A stretch of 64,000 bases of DNA, from the NCBI GenBank assembly GCA_947467605.1, contig CANIII010000023.1, positions 1 through 64,000 of the forward strand, read 5' to 3'. This DNA comes from Acidobacteriota bacterium (GTDB lineage Bacteria; Acidobacteriota; Vicinamibacteria; Vicinamibacterales; SCN-69-37). A program made the position numbers and the translations under genes. How positions within the stretch are numbered: position 1 is the stretch's first letter; every line of letters begins with the position of its first letter. Below the pieces are notes generated by a model that did no database searches, had not been told where the DNA came from, and worked only from the letters and a program-made list of their open reading frames with translations. Positions 24,713 through 33,677 of this stretch are shown here, one piece after another.

Positions 24713-26260
24713 GTGGTGGCACCAATCAGAAAAAAACTGTTGTGGATGTTGGCGATCGCGGCCGGCACGGTGACAGTTTTGTTCGTGACTGCGGCTTTGA
24801 CCCTACGCACCGACGCGCTTCGACCGCGCGTGGTCAACGCACTGGCCGACGCATTGAATTGCGATGTGACGTTGGACGCGCTGGAAGTGCGGCTCGTCCC
24901 CACCATCAGGGTCACCGGCACCAATCTCACCATCCGTCTTCGCAACCGCCCGGAGCTGCCGCCCTTTGCCGAAGCGTCGAGTTTTACCGTGCGCCTTGGC
25001 CTGTTGTCGATGCTGCGTCGGCATATTGACGTCGTCGACGTCGATGGCCTGCATATGAATGTGCCGAAGAAGTTTGCCGAGGCCATCGGCGGGAATGCCG
25101 GAAAGCCGGCATCTCCGCTGAGGAGTTCGCTCTTCACCGTCAATCATTTGGTAACACACGACGGAACATTAAATTTTGTCGGCCGTGAACCGAACAACCG
25201 TCCGTTGCGTTTTGCTATTCACGACTTCGACATTGCGGAACCGAGCGTCGAGCACGCGATGCGTTTCACCGCGCACGTGACCAACCCATTCCCGAGCGGC
25301 GTGGTCACGACGAGCGGCACATTCGGGCCATGGAGTCGTGACGATCCGACGCAGACACCGCTCGCGGGGATGTTCGATCTGGCAGACGGCGACCTCAGCT
25401 CCATCGCCGGCATCTCCGGCCACGTCGCCTCCACGGGCACCTTCACCGGTCAGCTCACCGAGATTCACGTGAACGGCTCAAGCCGCACCGAGAATTTCTC
25501 CCTCGAGCTCGGCGGCAGTCCTGTGGCGATCACGACGACGTTCGATGTGACGATCGATGGCAGCGACGGAACGACCGTGCTCGATCGCGTCGACGCGGTC
25601 CTTATCAAGACGCCGTTGCATTTCACCGGCGTCATCAGCAACGCACCCACGCCAGGCCATGACGTCGCGCTGACGGTGGAGGTCCACGAGGGTCGCATCG
25701 AGGACATCCTGCCGCTCGTGATCAAGACCGACCGGCCCATCCTGATCGGCCGAGTCTCATCGAAGAGCCGACTCTGGCTGCCGCCCGGACCCGCGACCAC
25801 CGTGCAGCGGCTGCACGTTGACGGCACCTTCGACGTGCGCGCCGCCCGATTCACCGATGCGCTGATGCAAACAACGCTGAGAGAGCTGAGTCAACGGGCG
25901 AAAGCCAAAGATCAGGACAAGGACAATCAACCAATCGATGTCGACGTGGCCGGGGCACTGACGCTGCAGAACGGCGTGGTGCGCTTGCCAGGGGTCGCGG
26001 CCAAGGTGCCTGGGGCGCGATTCGACTTGTCCGGCACGTACCTCATCGGACCGGAGACGCTCAACTTTCGCGGCACGGCGCGGCTCGAAGCGAGCATGTC
26101 GAAGGTGGTGGGCGGCTTCAAGTCGATTTTCATCAAGCCCTTCAACCGATTGTTCAGCGAGAACGGCAGTGGAGCGATAATCCCGATTGCGATTACCGGC
26201 ACGCGACAGATGCCGGAGTTTGGCGTCCGCAAGGCAGACATCTTCAAGAAGGGGAAATGA
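24713..26260 (+). CDS. AsmA-family inner-membrane-anchored protein
   Basis: Protein of 515 residues from a GTG start. An N-terminal anchor (KLLWMLAIAAGTVTVLFVTA) is followed by the AsmA-type opening (LRPRVVNALADALNCDVTLD), then long beta-rich stretches and the C-terminal AsmA_2-like region (LNFRGTARLEASMSKVVGG). AsmA-like proteins form periplasmic lipid-conducting grooves and help phospholipids reach the outer membrane. It starts divergently from the LolA-RND-barrel operon, and its stop overlaps the OmpA-like gene start by four bases, so the whole block concerns the envelope. Confidence 0.82.
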   Translation: MVAPIRKKLLWMLAIAAGTVTVLFVTAALTLRTDALRPRVVNALADALNCDVTLDALEVRLVPTIRVTGTNLTIRLRNRPELPPFAEASSFTVRLGLLSMLRRHIDVVDVDGLHMNVPKKFAEAIGGNAGKPASPLRSSLFTVNHLVTHDGTLNFVGREPNNRPLRFAIHDFDIAEPSVEHAMRFTAHVTNPFPSGVVTTSGTFGPWSRDDPTQTPLAGMFDLADGDLSSIAGISGHVASTGTFTGQLTEIHVNGSSRTENFSLELGGSPVAITTTFDVTIDGSDGTTVLDRVDAVLIKTPLHFTGVISNAPTPGHDVALTVEVHEGRIEDILPLVIKTDRPILIGRVSSKSRLWLPPGPATTVQRLHVDGTFDVRAARFTDALMQTTLRELSQRAKAKDQDKDNQPIDVDVAGALTLQNGVVRLPGVAAKVPGARFDLSGTYLIGPETLNFRGTARLEASMSKVVGGFKSIFIKPFNRLFSENGSGAIIPIAITGTRQMPEFGVRKADIFKKGK

Positions 26261-27108
26261 GCGTGCGAATCCTCGTACGAGTTCTGGTGTTGCTCGCATC
26301 ACTCGGTGGCCTGTTGACAGCCACGCCGGCACTGGCCCAACAGGACGAGCCCGGATCCAAAGACCACCCGATGGTCTCGCGCATGGCGAACTACTACATT
26401 TCCAACTACGCCACGCGCGAGTTCAACGCGTTCGGTTTCCTCGTCGGCGACGACAAGGAGCAGCGCGTTGAAGGCAAGTACTGGCAGATCGACTACTGGC
26501 TGAAAGACAACGCCAAGGGCGCGAGCATGCTCGAGATTTCGCGCAACTACCGGAACGCGTTCATCGCCAAGGGCGGCACGTTGAAATACGTCGACAACGA
26601 CAATGTGCACACGGTGTTGACGCTGACCGCCAACGGGTCAGAACTGTGGTGTGACGTCGACGTCTCGAACGACGGCGACGTGTACACGCTCACGATCATT
26701 GAGAAGACGATCATGGCGCAGCAAGTGGAACTCTCCGCTGCCGCGCTGGCCAAAGCGCTGAACGACACGGGCTCGATCGCCCTCCACAACATCCTGTTCG
26801 ACACGGGTCAGGCCACACTCAAAGCGGAGTCATCGAAAGAACTGCAGCTGGTCATCGACGTCCTCAAAGCAGACGCGACGCTCAAGATCGAAATCCAGGG
26901 CCACACCGACAACACGGGCGTGAAGGCGGCCAACCTGACGCTGTCGCAGCAGCGCGCTGACGCCGTGCGCGACTACCTCATCAAGACTGGTGGCATCGCC
27001 GCGACGCGACTCACCGCCGTCGGCCTGGGCGACACGAAGCCCGTGGCGCCGAACACCACGGAAGACGGCAAGGCGAAGAACCGGCGCGTGGAGCTGGTGA
27101 AAAAGTAG
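26257..27108 (+). CDS. OmpA-family peptidoglycan-binding protein with unknown N-terminal domain
   Basis: Protein of 283 residues. A signal peptide (VLVLLASLGGLLTATPALA) is followed by a domain of about 130 residues I do not recognise (HPMVSRMANYYISNYATREF and onward). A complete OmpA C-terminal domain closes the protein: NILFDTGQATLKAESSKEL, IEIQGHTDN, LSQQRADAVRDYLIKTGGI, and a KNRRVEL end. The TDN Asp and NRRVE Arg residues that hold diaminopimelate are present. It probably tethers the envelope to peptidoglycan. Co-transcribed with the AsmA-like gene (ATGA overlap). Confidence 0.85.
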   Translation: MSVRILVRVLVLLASLGGLLTATPALAQQDEPGSKDHPMVSRMANYYISNYATREFNAFGFLVGDDKEQRVEGKYWQIDYWLKDNAKGASMLEISRNYRNAFIAKGGTLKYVDNDNVHTVLTLTANGSELWCDVDVSNDGDVYTLTIIEKTIMAQQVELSAAALAKALNDTGSIALHNILFDTGQATLKAESSKELQLVIDVLKADATLKIEIQGHTDNTGVKAANLTLSQQRADAVRDYLIKTGGIAATRLTAVGLGDTKPVAPNTTEDGKAKNRRVELVKK

Positions 27109-27116
27109 GTGGCGGG

Positions 27117-27536
27117 TCAGACCGCCGTACTGAGCGACGCCTTCGCCCCGTCATCGATCACCGTCGGCGTCTGCGTGTCGTAGTCAAAGCGAACGATCAC
27201 GGTTTTTGCGGTCGCGACGAGTTGCCCTGTCGCGACGTTCACGACCTCGTAGCTGTAGGTCAGACTCGTGCGTCCGAAGCCGTCGAGGCTGAGCTTCACG
27301 TCGAGGTCGTCGCCATACTTGGCTTGCGCGCGATAGTCGAACTCCACGCGCGCCAGGATGAAGCCCACGCCGCGAGGGCCGACATCAGCGGCGCTTCTGG
27401 CCTGAAAGCCCATCTGCGCACGCCACAGGTTGAACCGCGCCTGCTCGAGGTACGTGAGATAGACGGCGTTATTGACGTGCCCGAGCGGATCGCAATCACG
27501 AAACCGCACCTGCAGCCGATGGGTGATGAGCAGCAT
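27117..27536 (-). CDS. Hotdog-fold acyl-CoA thioesterase (YbgC/4HBT family)
   Basis: Protein of 139 residues with the 4-hydroxybenzoyl-CoA-thioesterase-like N-terminus HRLQVRFRDCDPLGHVNNAVYL. The catalytic Asp is in the RDCDPLGHVNN motif, and the long hotdog helix follows (LTYLEQARFNLW). It hydrolyses acyl-CoA or acyl-ACP thioesters; chain preference is not clear from the sequence. Its ATG shares one base with the stop of the ThyX-like gene, placing it third in a deformylase-ThyX-thioesterase operon. Confidence 0.85.
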   Translation of the reverse strand: MLLITHRLQVRFRDCDPLGHVNNAVYLTYLEQARFNLWRAQMGFQARSAADVGPRGVGFILARVEFDYRAQAKYGDDLDVKLSLDGFGRTSLTYSYEVVNVATGQLVATAKTVIVRFDYDTQTPTVIDDGAKASLSTAV

Positions 27537-29116
27537 CAGATGCGTTCAGCGCGCTTCTTCTCGAGGCGGCGCTCTTCCTGGAGGCGCTCGAGCTCAACCG
27601 CCGAGTGATCAGTGAACCGCATCGCGTCGGCGATCGCGTGATGGCCGGCCCGCTCACGAATCAAGGTGTGCATCTGCTGGCACACGCGGCGATACGCCGG
27701 GTGACCGGCCGGCGCCGTGCGCAGTTCGATCACATGCATGGCCTCGCGCGCGTTCATGTCCATGATGAAACGAACGCGATACGCGAGCGACACCGCGTAC
27801 TGCGCTGCGTCGCGCAAGCCCGCTGAGGTGAGCGCGTCGAACAGTTCGGCCGAACGCGTCATCGCGGCATCCCAGTCCGCGCCGGCGCCAGACTCGATCA
27901 CCGCTTCCGGGCGGATGTGCCCGTGGCGCGTCGTGAGCGACTGCCAGTCGATCGTCATCAAGCGATGCCGCTGCAGATCGCGGAACGCGCCGTAATCGGT
28001 GAGCACATCAAAGCGATAGCCCGTCCGCTCGAATGCGCGACCAGGACGATGGCGACGATTGGTGCGGTTGCCGACATAGGCCGCCAGCACCGCCGCGCGA
28101 TCCGCCGCACTCATCGCGCGCGCCATGGTCAGCAACTGATCGTCGGGCAGTTCCGTGGATGTGTAGAGCGCAGCCGCGACGACCTTCACTTCGCCGTCAG
28201 GATCGAAGTCCGACAGCGTGACTTCCTCGCGATCACCCGGCTCAATGTCCGCGGTGAGACGCCCCGCGACGGCGAGCGTCTTCGCGCGTGCCTCCGCAAA
28301 GTACGACGTCCACACACCGCCCCGCTCGGGCTGGTCGACGCGGGTCAGAAACGCGGGGATCACTTTCCTCAGTTCCGTCAGCATCGAGTCGGCGTAGTCG
28401 CGCACCTCGGCCAGCGGATGGGCGCGCATGCGCAAAATCAGCGCTTCATACGCCTGGCCGGTCGCGTAGATGCCGACATTCGACTGCGTGGCCGCGGGCA
28501 AAAGCCCGCGCAAGGTGTCGAGCGCCTTCGCGCGCGTCGCCGAGCGGTAGACGGCATCGGAATCTCCCGGCGCCTTTGGATACTTCTTCTCGAAGTAGGC
28601 GCGCAGCGGATCGATCCACTTCGCGTACGTCTCGAATGTCGCATCAAGCGCAGCCACGTACGTCGCGCGCAGCGGATGCCCGTCGAGCTCTGACGGCACG
28701 TGATATCGCCACACATCACCCGTGCGATCGGTGTACGGAATGTAGCGCGTCGACTGCTCGAGGTACGCCGCCAGCCGGCCGCGCTCAAGCACCTTCGTCA
28801 GCAGGTTCGAGACGTTCTCGCACGCGAGATGCACACCGCCGAGCTGCGCCACAGAGTCGTCGCCATAGTCGTTGAAGATGCGGCCGTACAACTTCTCCGC
28901 CCGCTCCACGCCGACCGTCGACGGTCCGGTGTCGCCAGCATCGGCAAGATCGGTCGCGAACTCATCGAGAAACAGTTGACGCAGCGATTTCGCCGACCGC
29001 GAGTACCGCGCGAACAGCGCGCCTTTGACCGTCTCCGGCAGATTGATCAGCGCAAAGACCGGACGATCCGTGTTCGAAAAGTATCGCGACAGCAGTTCAC
29101 TATTCGTCGTCGTCAT
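27536..29116 (-). CDS. Double-domain ThyX-like (FAD-dependent thymidylate synthase-like) protein
   Basis: Protein of 526 residues, about twice a normal ThyX. Two ThyX-like halves can be seen. In the first (about residues 80-140), GVHLACENVSNLLTKVLERG leads into GRLAAYLEQSTRY, which aligns with the RHRxxSxxxQSxRY signature but has RGR and Ala in place of the catalytic Ser. In the second (about residues 370-400), FRDLQRHRLMTIDWQSLTTR keeps RHR but not the QSxRY part. Canonical ThyX makes dTMP using FAD and methylene-tetrahydrofolate. Whether this one does is open, because neither half has a complete signature. It overlaps the deformylase gene by 17 bases. Confidence 0.75.
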   Translation of the reverse strand: MTTTNSELLSRYFSNTDRPVFALINLPETVKGALFARYSRSAKSLRQLFLDEFATDLADAGDTGPSTVGVERAEKLYGRIFNDYGDDSVAQLGGVHLACENVSNLLTKVLERGRLAAYLEQSTRYIPYTDRTGDVWRYHVPSELDGHPLRATYVAALDATFETYAKWIDPLRAYFEKKYPKAPGDSDAVYRSATRAKALDTLRGLLPAATQSNVGIYATGQAYEALILRMRAHPLAEVRDYADSMLTELRKVIPAFLTRVDQPERGGVWTSYFAEARAKTLAVAGRLTADIEPGDREEVTLSDFDPDGEVKVVAAALYTSTELPDDQLLTMARAMSAADRAAVLAAYVGNRTNRRHRPGRAFERTGYRFDVLTDYGAFRDLQRHRLMTIDWQSLTTRHGHIRPEAVIESGAGADWDAAMTRSAELFDALTSAGLRDAAQYAVSLAYRVRFIMDMNAREAMHVIELRTAPAGHPAYRRVCQQMHTLIRERAGHHAIADAMRFTDHSAVELERLQEERRLEKKRAERI

Positions 29117-29681
29117 CGTCGTCGTTCTTTCGCCAGAAGCGGGAGTACTCGTCGAGAAACGTCAGCGTCTCGAAGCTCTTCATGCGATCAAAGAAGAGCA
29201 CCCCGTCGAGGTGGTCAGCTTCGTGCTGAATCACGCGCGCCGGCAAGCCTGATGCCTGAAGCTCAATCTTCTTACCCTGGCGATTGAACGCCTTCACGCT
29301 GATGGCTTTGGGCCGGGTCACCATGCCGCGGATGTCCGGGATGCTGAGGCAGCCTTCCCAGTCGGCGTCCAGCTCGGCCTCAGCAGCGCCGGGTGCGATG
29401 AGCGGCGTAATCACCGGATTAATGAGCGCGACAAACGGCATCTCGTCGTCATCCGACATCTGGCCGGTGAGCTTTGAGGAGCGCAGACCTGCCACAAACA
29501 GCCGGACGCTCTCATGAATCTGTGGCGCAGCCAGACCGATGCCCTGGTATTCGCGCATCGTCTCGAACATGTCGTCGATCAGTTGCTGGAAGGCCGGAGA
29601 CACGATTTCGGCCGGTTCAACGGTGCGGGCTTTCGCGCGGAGCACGGGATGGCCCATGCGCGCGACTTTGAGGATCGCCAT
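29100..29681 (-). CDS. def: Peptide deformylase with acidic C-terminal tail
   Basis: Protein of 193 residues removing the formyl group from nascent proteins. All three motifs are intact: GIGLAAPQ (motif I), EGCLSIPD (motif II, with the metal Cys) and QHEADHLDG (motif III, HExxH-type ligands and the catalytic Glu). The ATG at 29681 is preferred; a TTG at 29690 is possible. The protein ends in a run of Asp (NDDDDDDDE) encoded by the same bases that encode the first residues of the ThyX-like protein, so the tail comes from the 17-base overlap region. First gene of a three-gene operon. Confidence 0.93.
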   Translation of the reverse strand: MAILKVARMGHPVLRAKARTVEPAEIVSPAFQQLIDDMFETMREYQGIGLAAPQIHESVRLFVAGLRSSKLTGQMSDDDEMPFVALINPVITPLIAPGAAEAELDADWEGCLSIPDIRGMVTRPKAISVKAFNRQGKKIELQASGLPARVIQHEADHLDGVLFFDRMKSFETLTFLDEYSRFWRKNDDDDDDE

Positions 29682-29715
29682 TGCAACCAATTATAGGCTT
29701 GCTAGAGTTCCGCCC

Positions 29716-30195
29716 ATGCGTACGAGACTCACCTCTGCGGCTGGTTTTCTGGCGTTGCTGGCAACCACGGCGTGCGGCACGGCGGCGACCTCGCCGACGT
29801 CGACCACGACGCTCGCGACGACGTCTTTGCTGAGCACGAGCCTGAGGACGGGCACCTACGCGTCGACGCAGTCGATGACGGCGCAACAGGGCACGTGCGG
29901 CGGCTTCTCGTGGACGATTACCGGACTCACCGCAACGTCGGTGTCGGGCACATTCTCAGCCACCTGTAATGGCAGCACGCAGATGTCGGGCAGCGGCTCG
30001 GCGCAGGCCACGCTCGCGAGCAACGGCACAATCAACTGGACCGGAACGGCGGTCGCCTCCGTGCCCGGCAACAACAACTGCGCGGTGAGCCTCAGCGGCA
30101 CGGTCGAAGTGACCGGCTCAGGGTTCAAGATCCCTTACTCGGGTACGACGTGCCTCGGTGCCGTCAGCGGGACGGAAATTCTCGGACCGAAGTAA
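29716..30195 (+). CDS. Small secreted lipoprotein-like protein, unknown function
   Basis: Protein of 159 residues. The ATG at 29716 gives a signal sequence ending in FLALLATTACG, a weak lipobox with the lipidated Cys at position 20. The mature part is Thr/Ser-rich, then a beta-sandwich-like domain with four Cys (GTCGGFSWTI, SATCNGS, NNNCAVSL, GTTCLGAV) that could form two disulfides. No catalytic motif is visible. Divergent from the deformylase operon. Its 3' end overlaps the convergent aldo-keto reductase gene by 32 bases. Confidence 0.7.
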   Translation: MRTRLTSAAGFLALLATTACGTAATSPTSTTTLATTSLLSTSLRTGTYASTQSMTAQQGTCGGFSWTITGLTATSVSGTFSATCNGSTQMSGSGSAQATLASNGTINWTGTAVASVPGNNNCAVSLSGTVEVTGSGFKIPYSGTTCLGAVSGTEILGPK

Positions 30196-31171
30196 CGCCT
30201 GCCGCATCGATCGCTGCGAGATCCGCCGTGTCGAGCCGCACGTCTGCCGCGCTCATCGTGCTGTGCAACTGATCAAGGCTGCGACATCCCACAACCGGCA
30301 CGGTCACGAACGGCTGTGACAGCAGGTAGCCGAGTGTGACCTGCGCGATCGTCAGCGACTTTGCCGTGGCGATGGCCGCGATCTCCCGATGGCGCTTCTG
30401 GTTTGGCGCAAATGGATAGCCAGCAGGTCCATTACCGAATCGGTATCGCAGCGACCAGAGTGACGACGACATCTTGGTGAAGAGGCCGCCGGCCTGTGAG
30501 GAGTACGGCACGCACGCGAGGCCTGAGTCCGCGTGCATGCGCCACATGTCAGCGTCCATCACGGCGAGTGTGCGGTCGGGCAGTGTGGCCGGATCGATCA
30601 CGGCCGCGTTCCACATCGGTTGATTCGCCACGAATCCGACCTGACCAGATGCCGAGGCGTAGTCGTTCGCTTCGCGAATTCGGTGGGCTTTCCAGTTTGA
30701 GCAGGCGATGTATCTGATCGTACCGGCGCGCATGTGGGAATTCAGCGCGTCGATGACGGTGGCGACTGGCGTTGATGGGTCGTCGCGATGCACGTAATAG
30801 AGATCGATCCGCTCGATGTTGAGCCGTTGAAGACTCGCGTCGACATCGGCGGCAATCTCGCGACCGTTGAGGCGCGACGTGCCGTCACCAGCCGCGTGCC
30901 CGCCCTTTGTGGCGATGACGAGTGCACTGCGATTGCGCCGCTCCAGCATCCAGCGACCGATCAACCCTTCGCTGCGCCCGCGCTCGCCGGGAATCCAGTC
31001 GTTATAGCTGCGCGCGGTGTCAATGAAATTGCCGCCGCGCTCAACGAAAGCGTCGAGGAGCGCGTAGGAGGTGGGCGTGTCGATCGTGGCGCCAAACAGC
31101 GCCGTGCCGAGCGCGATCGGCGACACGTGCAGTTCGGTGCCGGAGATCATGCGGGTGGTCATTACCGTCAT
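30164..31171 (-). CDS. Aldo-keto reductase
   Basis: Protein of about 335 residues with an AKR TIM barrel: GTALFGATIDTPTSYALLDA, FIDTARSYNDW (catalytic Asp and Tyr), VIATKGG (catalytic Lys), YYVHRDDP (catalytic His), and the C-terminal NADPH-binding end VPVVGCRSLDQL. It reduces aldehydes or ketones with NADPH; the closest groups by eye are the AKR11/YajO-like reductases. Starts at 31171, 31162 and 31150 are possible; the bases before 31171 are less likely to be coding. Confidence 0.88.
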   Translation of the reverse strand: MTVMTTRMISGTELHVSPIALGTALFGATIDTPTSYALLDAFVERGGNFIDTARSYNDWIPGERGRSEGLIGRWMLERRNRSALVIATKGGHAAGDGTSRLNGREIAADVDASLQRLNIERIDLYYVHRDDPSTPVATVIDALNSHMRAGTIRYIACSNWKAHRIREANDYASASGQVGFVANQPMWNAAVIDPATLPDRTLAVMDADMWRMHADSGLACVPYSSQAGGLFTKMSSSLWSLRYRFGNGPAGYPFAPNQKRHREIAAIATAKSLTIAQVTLGYLLSQPFVTVPVVGCRSLDQLHSTMSAADVRLDTADLAAIDAAGVTSVREFPSR

Positions 31172-31215
31172 CGCAAGAGGCCGATCATAGCGCACGCCTC
31201 CAGACTTCGCCGGCC

Positions 31216-32169
31216 GTGCCGATTAAAGAGACGCCACTCCTCATGGTGTCTGCGGCGTCTGTCATCCTCATCCTCGCGCTCGCCTCCCCGGCAGCGACCA
31301 CGCCGGCGACCTCTCTCGCATCGGTGCGACGACTGAGCGCGGACCTCTCGAAACGGCAACACAGCGATGACGAGGGCGAACGTGTGGCCGCGTCCGCAGA
31401 ACTGGCGATGCTGACCGAGGCCGTCATGGAAGACAGGACTGACGGGGCTGACGCACGTCGCCGCGCACGGCTGGCCGAGCGCGATGCTCTCGCCTACACG
31501 CTGCTGTCGCTCGGCTACTCCGCGAAAGAAACGGCCGACGTTGTGAGTGAGCGGGTCACCAAACGCGTCCTCGATACCGCGCATGCGATGCGACTGGCGG
31601 GCCAACGCGATGCGGCGGCTGAGTATCTGAACCGTCACTCCCGGGCCGTGACCATCGCAGTCGCGGCGCCGGCAGCGGCGCCGCTCCCCACGCTGCGTCC
31701 GGCGCCACTCGCGGCGATGCCGACAGCGGCGCGGCCGGCGAGGATCGCCTTGCCTCCGTCCAAGCCGCGGCCCGTTGTCGCCACGGTCTCACCCGAACCG
31801 GTCGAGGCCGCGATCGTGAAATACGCGCGTCAGCATGGCGTGGATGCGGCCCTCATCCGCGCGATCATCGGCGCTGAATCCGCCTATGTCTCCGGCGCGC
31901 GCTCATCGGCCGGCGCGATCGGCCTGATGCAGTTGATGCCGGCGACCGCACGCGCGCTCGGCGTGAACCCGCACATCGCCAACGAGAACATCGAGGGCGG
32001 CGTGCGCTATCTGGCAGAACTGATCAAGATGTTTGGCGGCGTGGAGCTCGCGCTCGTGGCGTACAACGCGGGGCCGGGATTCGCCGAGCGTTACGCCAAA
32101 GGACAGATCTCCCTCTACGGCGAAACGCGCGACTACGTGCAGCAGGTAATGGCGCGGTTGGGCCGCTAA
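31216..32169 (+). CDS. Soluble lytic murein transglycosylase (SLT domain)
   Basis: Protein of 317 residues from a GTG, with an alternative ATG at 31243 (MVSAASVILILALASPA) that gives a cleaner signal peptide. A helical region (about 30-135) and a Pro/Ala-rich linker precede the catalytic domain at about residues 195-315. That domain contains ALIRAIIGAESAYVSGARSS with the catalytic Glu, GAIGLMQLMPATARALG, and LALVAYNAGPGFAERYAKG. The enzyme cleaves the glycan strands of peptidoglycan in the periplasm. Its stop overlaps the convergent barrel gene by four bases. Confidence 0.9.
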   Translation: MPIKETPLLMVSAASVILILALASPAATTPATSLASVRRLSADLSKRQHSDDEGERVAASAELAMLTEAVMEDRTDGADARRRARLAERDALAYTLLSLGYSAKETADVVSERVTKRVLDTAHAMRLAGQRDAAAEYLNRHSRAVTIAVAAPAAAPLPTLRPAPLAAMPTAARPARIALPPSKPRPVVATVSPEPVEAAIVKYARQHGVDAALIRAIIGAESAYVSGARSSAGAIGLMQLMPATARALGVNPHIANENIEGGVRYLAELIKMFGGVELALVAYNAGPGFAERYAKGQISLYGETRDYVQQVMARLGR

Positions 32170-33074
32170 TCTTTCTGAAATGCGCGCCCGATATCCACGG
32201 TGATCGCGCGCAGGGCGTGCGTATTACTGCCGTGCGTATAGCCAACCAACGACGCGGACACGTTCCACTGGCCCCATGAGTACGACGCGCCGCCGCCCAT
32301 CCGCAGGCTGTTGTCGCGGAGCAGGCGGTCGTGTTCGAGGATGCGCTCGGTCGAGACCACCACGTCATCCGGGAAGCGCAGTCCGCCGTGAGTACGCTGC
32401 CACGTCACAAGGCCGCTGATCGACAGGCGGCGCGTCATGGCGATACGGCCTTCGATCGAGCCGTTGCTGCGATTGTTCGGAATACTCAGCACGCGCTCGA
32501 CGAACGCATACGAGTAGCGGCCCTGGAGCGACAGGCGACCGGACAGCGCGCTGAAGCGCTGCCCAGCATCCACCGCAATCCGCAGCTCCTTGAGGTCTCG
32601 GCCCACGACGGCTTCGCCGACGTGATCGTAGTCGCGGCTCGGCAGGCCGACGGACATCGAAGGCGTCAGCGCAAAACCCCGGCGCCGATTGATCAGGTTG
32701 TAACGCGTCGTGATGGTGAGATCCTGCAGTCCGCTGTGAAAGCAGAAACACGAGTCTACGGGAAGAAACGGCACAAACGGCGGCGACGGCCCAGGGCCAC
32801 GGTACTTCGCAAACACATACGGCACATCAACTGAAAACGAGAGCCGATCCGTCAGTGCATAGTCGGCCGCAAGATCAAGGGCGATCGTCGTACTCTTCCC
32901 GTCGGCGATCAATGTGCCGTCGTTGAGAATATGTCCAAGGTGATCGATCGCCTGGGTCGTGAACGTCACCGAGCCATAGCCAGCGCCGGGCACCCACGCC
33001 TGAGCCGCCGCAGGTGTCGCGCTCATCGCCAGCGTGAGTAGCGCCGCGGACGCCGCGAGCGTTGCCCGCCACAC
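32166..33074 (-). CDS. Predicted outer-membrane beta-barrel protein (phenol MetA-like)
   Basis: Protein of 302 residues with a signal peptide ending ATPAAAQ and a body of alternating beta strands (YGSVTFTTQAIDHLG, RLSFSVDVPYVFAKY, LQGRYSYAFVERVL, MGGGASYSWGQWNVSASLVG). The layout resembles the 'MetA pathway of phenol degradation' transporter-like barrels. The final residue is Asp rather than the aromatic residue usual for barrels. It begins two bases after the stop of the receiver-like gene on the same strand, so the two are co-transcribed. Cargo or role unknown. Confidence 0.65.
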   Translation of the reverse strand: MWRATLAASAALLTLAMSATPAAAQAWVPGAGYGSVTFTTQAIDHLGHILNDGTLIADGKSTTIALDLAADYALTDRLSFSVDVPYVFAKYRGPGPSPPFVPFLPVDSCFCFHSGLQDLTITTRYNLINRRRGFALTPSMSVGLPSRDYDHVGEAVVGRDLKELRIAVDAGQRFSALSGRLSLQGRYSYAFVERVLSIPNNRSNGSIEGRIAMTRRLSISGLVTWQRTHGGLRFPDDVVVSTERILEHDRLLRDNSLRMGGGASYSWGQWNVSASLVGYTHGSNTHALRAITVDIGRAFQKD

Positions 33075-33076
33075 GA

Positions 33077-33634
33077 TCAGCGCTTCGCCTTCTGTTCTGC
33101 CTTGGCCGCCTTGGCAGCCGCTTCGGCTGCGGCGTCATTCAGATCCATCGCGTCATCGATCGTGTCGAGAAACGCGCGGCTCTTCGTCGGTGCATTCACC
33201 ACGACGCGATACTGCTGCTTCGCCTGTTTCAACGTGTCCTTGGTGGACGTCATCAGTACCGGCACGATCTGTGGTCCGCGGGAGGTCCCGATCAGTCGGC
33301 TCGCGGACGCTGCGTCTCTCCAGTCGATCACGACCACGTCCCATTTGTGCTGGCGCAGCGCCGCGTCAAACTCGGCAGCCGAGGCGACGGTGGTGGGCCG
33401 GTAGCCCTCTTTGCGAAGGCCCGCGTCAACCGACAGCCTCGCCATCGCGCCTTCCAGTGCCGATCCGGCGCTCACGAACATGAGGACGCCTGCCTTCTGC
33501 CACACGGCTGGCGAGCGATCGTAGCGGGTCCCCAGCGCGAGATTCAGAAACTTGTCGCCACACGCCGCGATGGATGTGTTGGCAGAGATGGCAAAGAGAA
33601 CCAGGATTCCGGCCGCGATCGTGCGAAATCTCAT
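33077..33634 (-). CDS. Exported protein with a receiver-like (CheY-fold) domain, unknown function
   Basis: Protein of 185 residues preceded by ggaggcacga before the ATG. A signal peptide (AAGILVLFAISANTSIAAC) is followed by a segment that looks like a response-regulator receiver: LSVDAGLRKEGYRPTTVASA, KWDVVVIDWRDA with an Asp where the phospho-acceptor would be, VPVLMTSTKDT with the conserved Thr/Ser, and VVVNAPTKSRAFLDTIDDA with a Lys. A charged Ala/Lys-rich tail ends the protein. Receiver domains are normally cytoplasmic, so an exported one is odd. The similarity is by eye and the acidic pair before the Asp is missing, so phosphorylation is doubtful. Pairs with the barrel gene downstream. 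Confidence 0.6.
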   Translation of the reverse strand: MRFRTIAAGILVLFAISANTSIAACGDKFLNLALGTRYDRSPAVWQKAGVLMFVSAGSALEGAMARLSVDAGLRKEGYRPTTVASAAEFDAALRQHKWDVVVIDWRDAASASRLIGTSRGPQIVPVLMTSTKDTLKQAKQQYRVVVNAPTKSRAFLDTIDDAMDLNDAAAEAAAKAAKAEQKAKR

Positions 33635-33677
33635 TCGTGCCTCCGTAGTGTGCGTGGCGCCGAGACTAGCATAGCGT

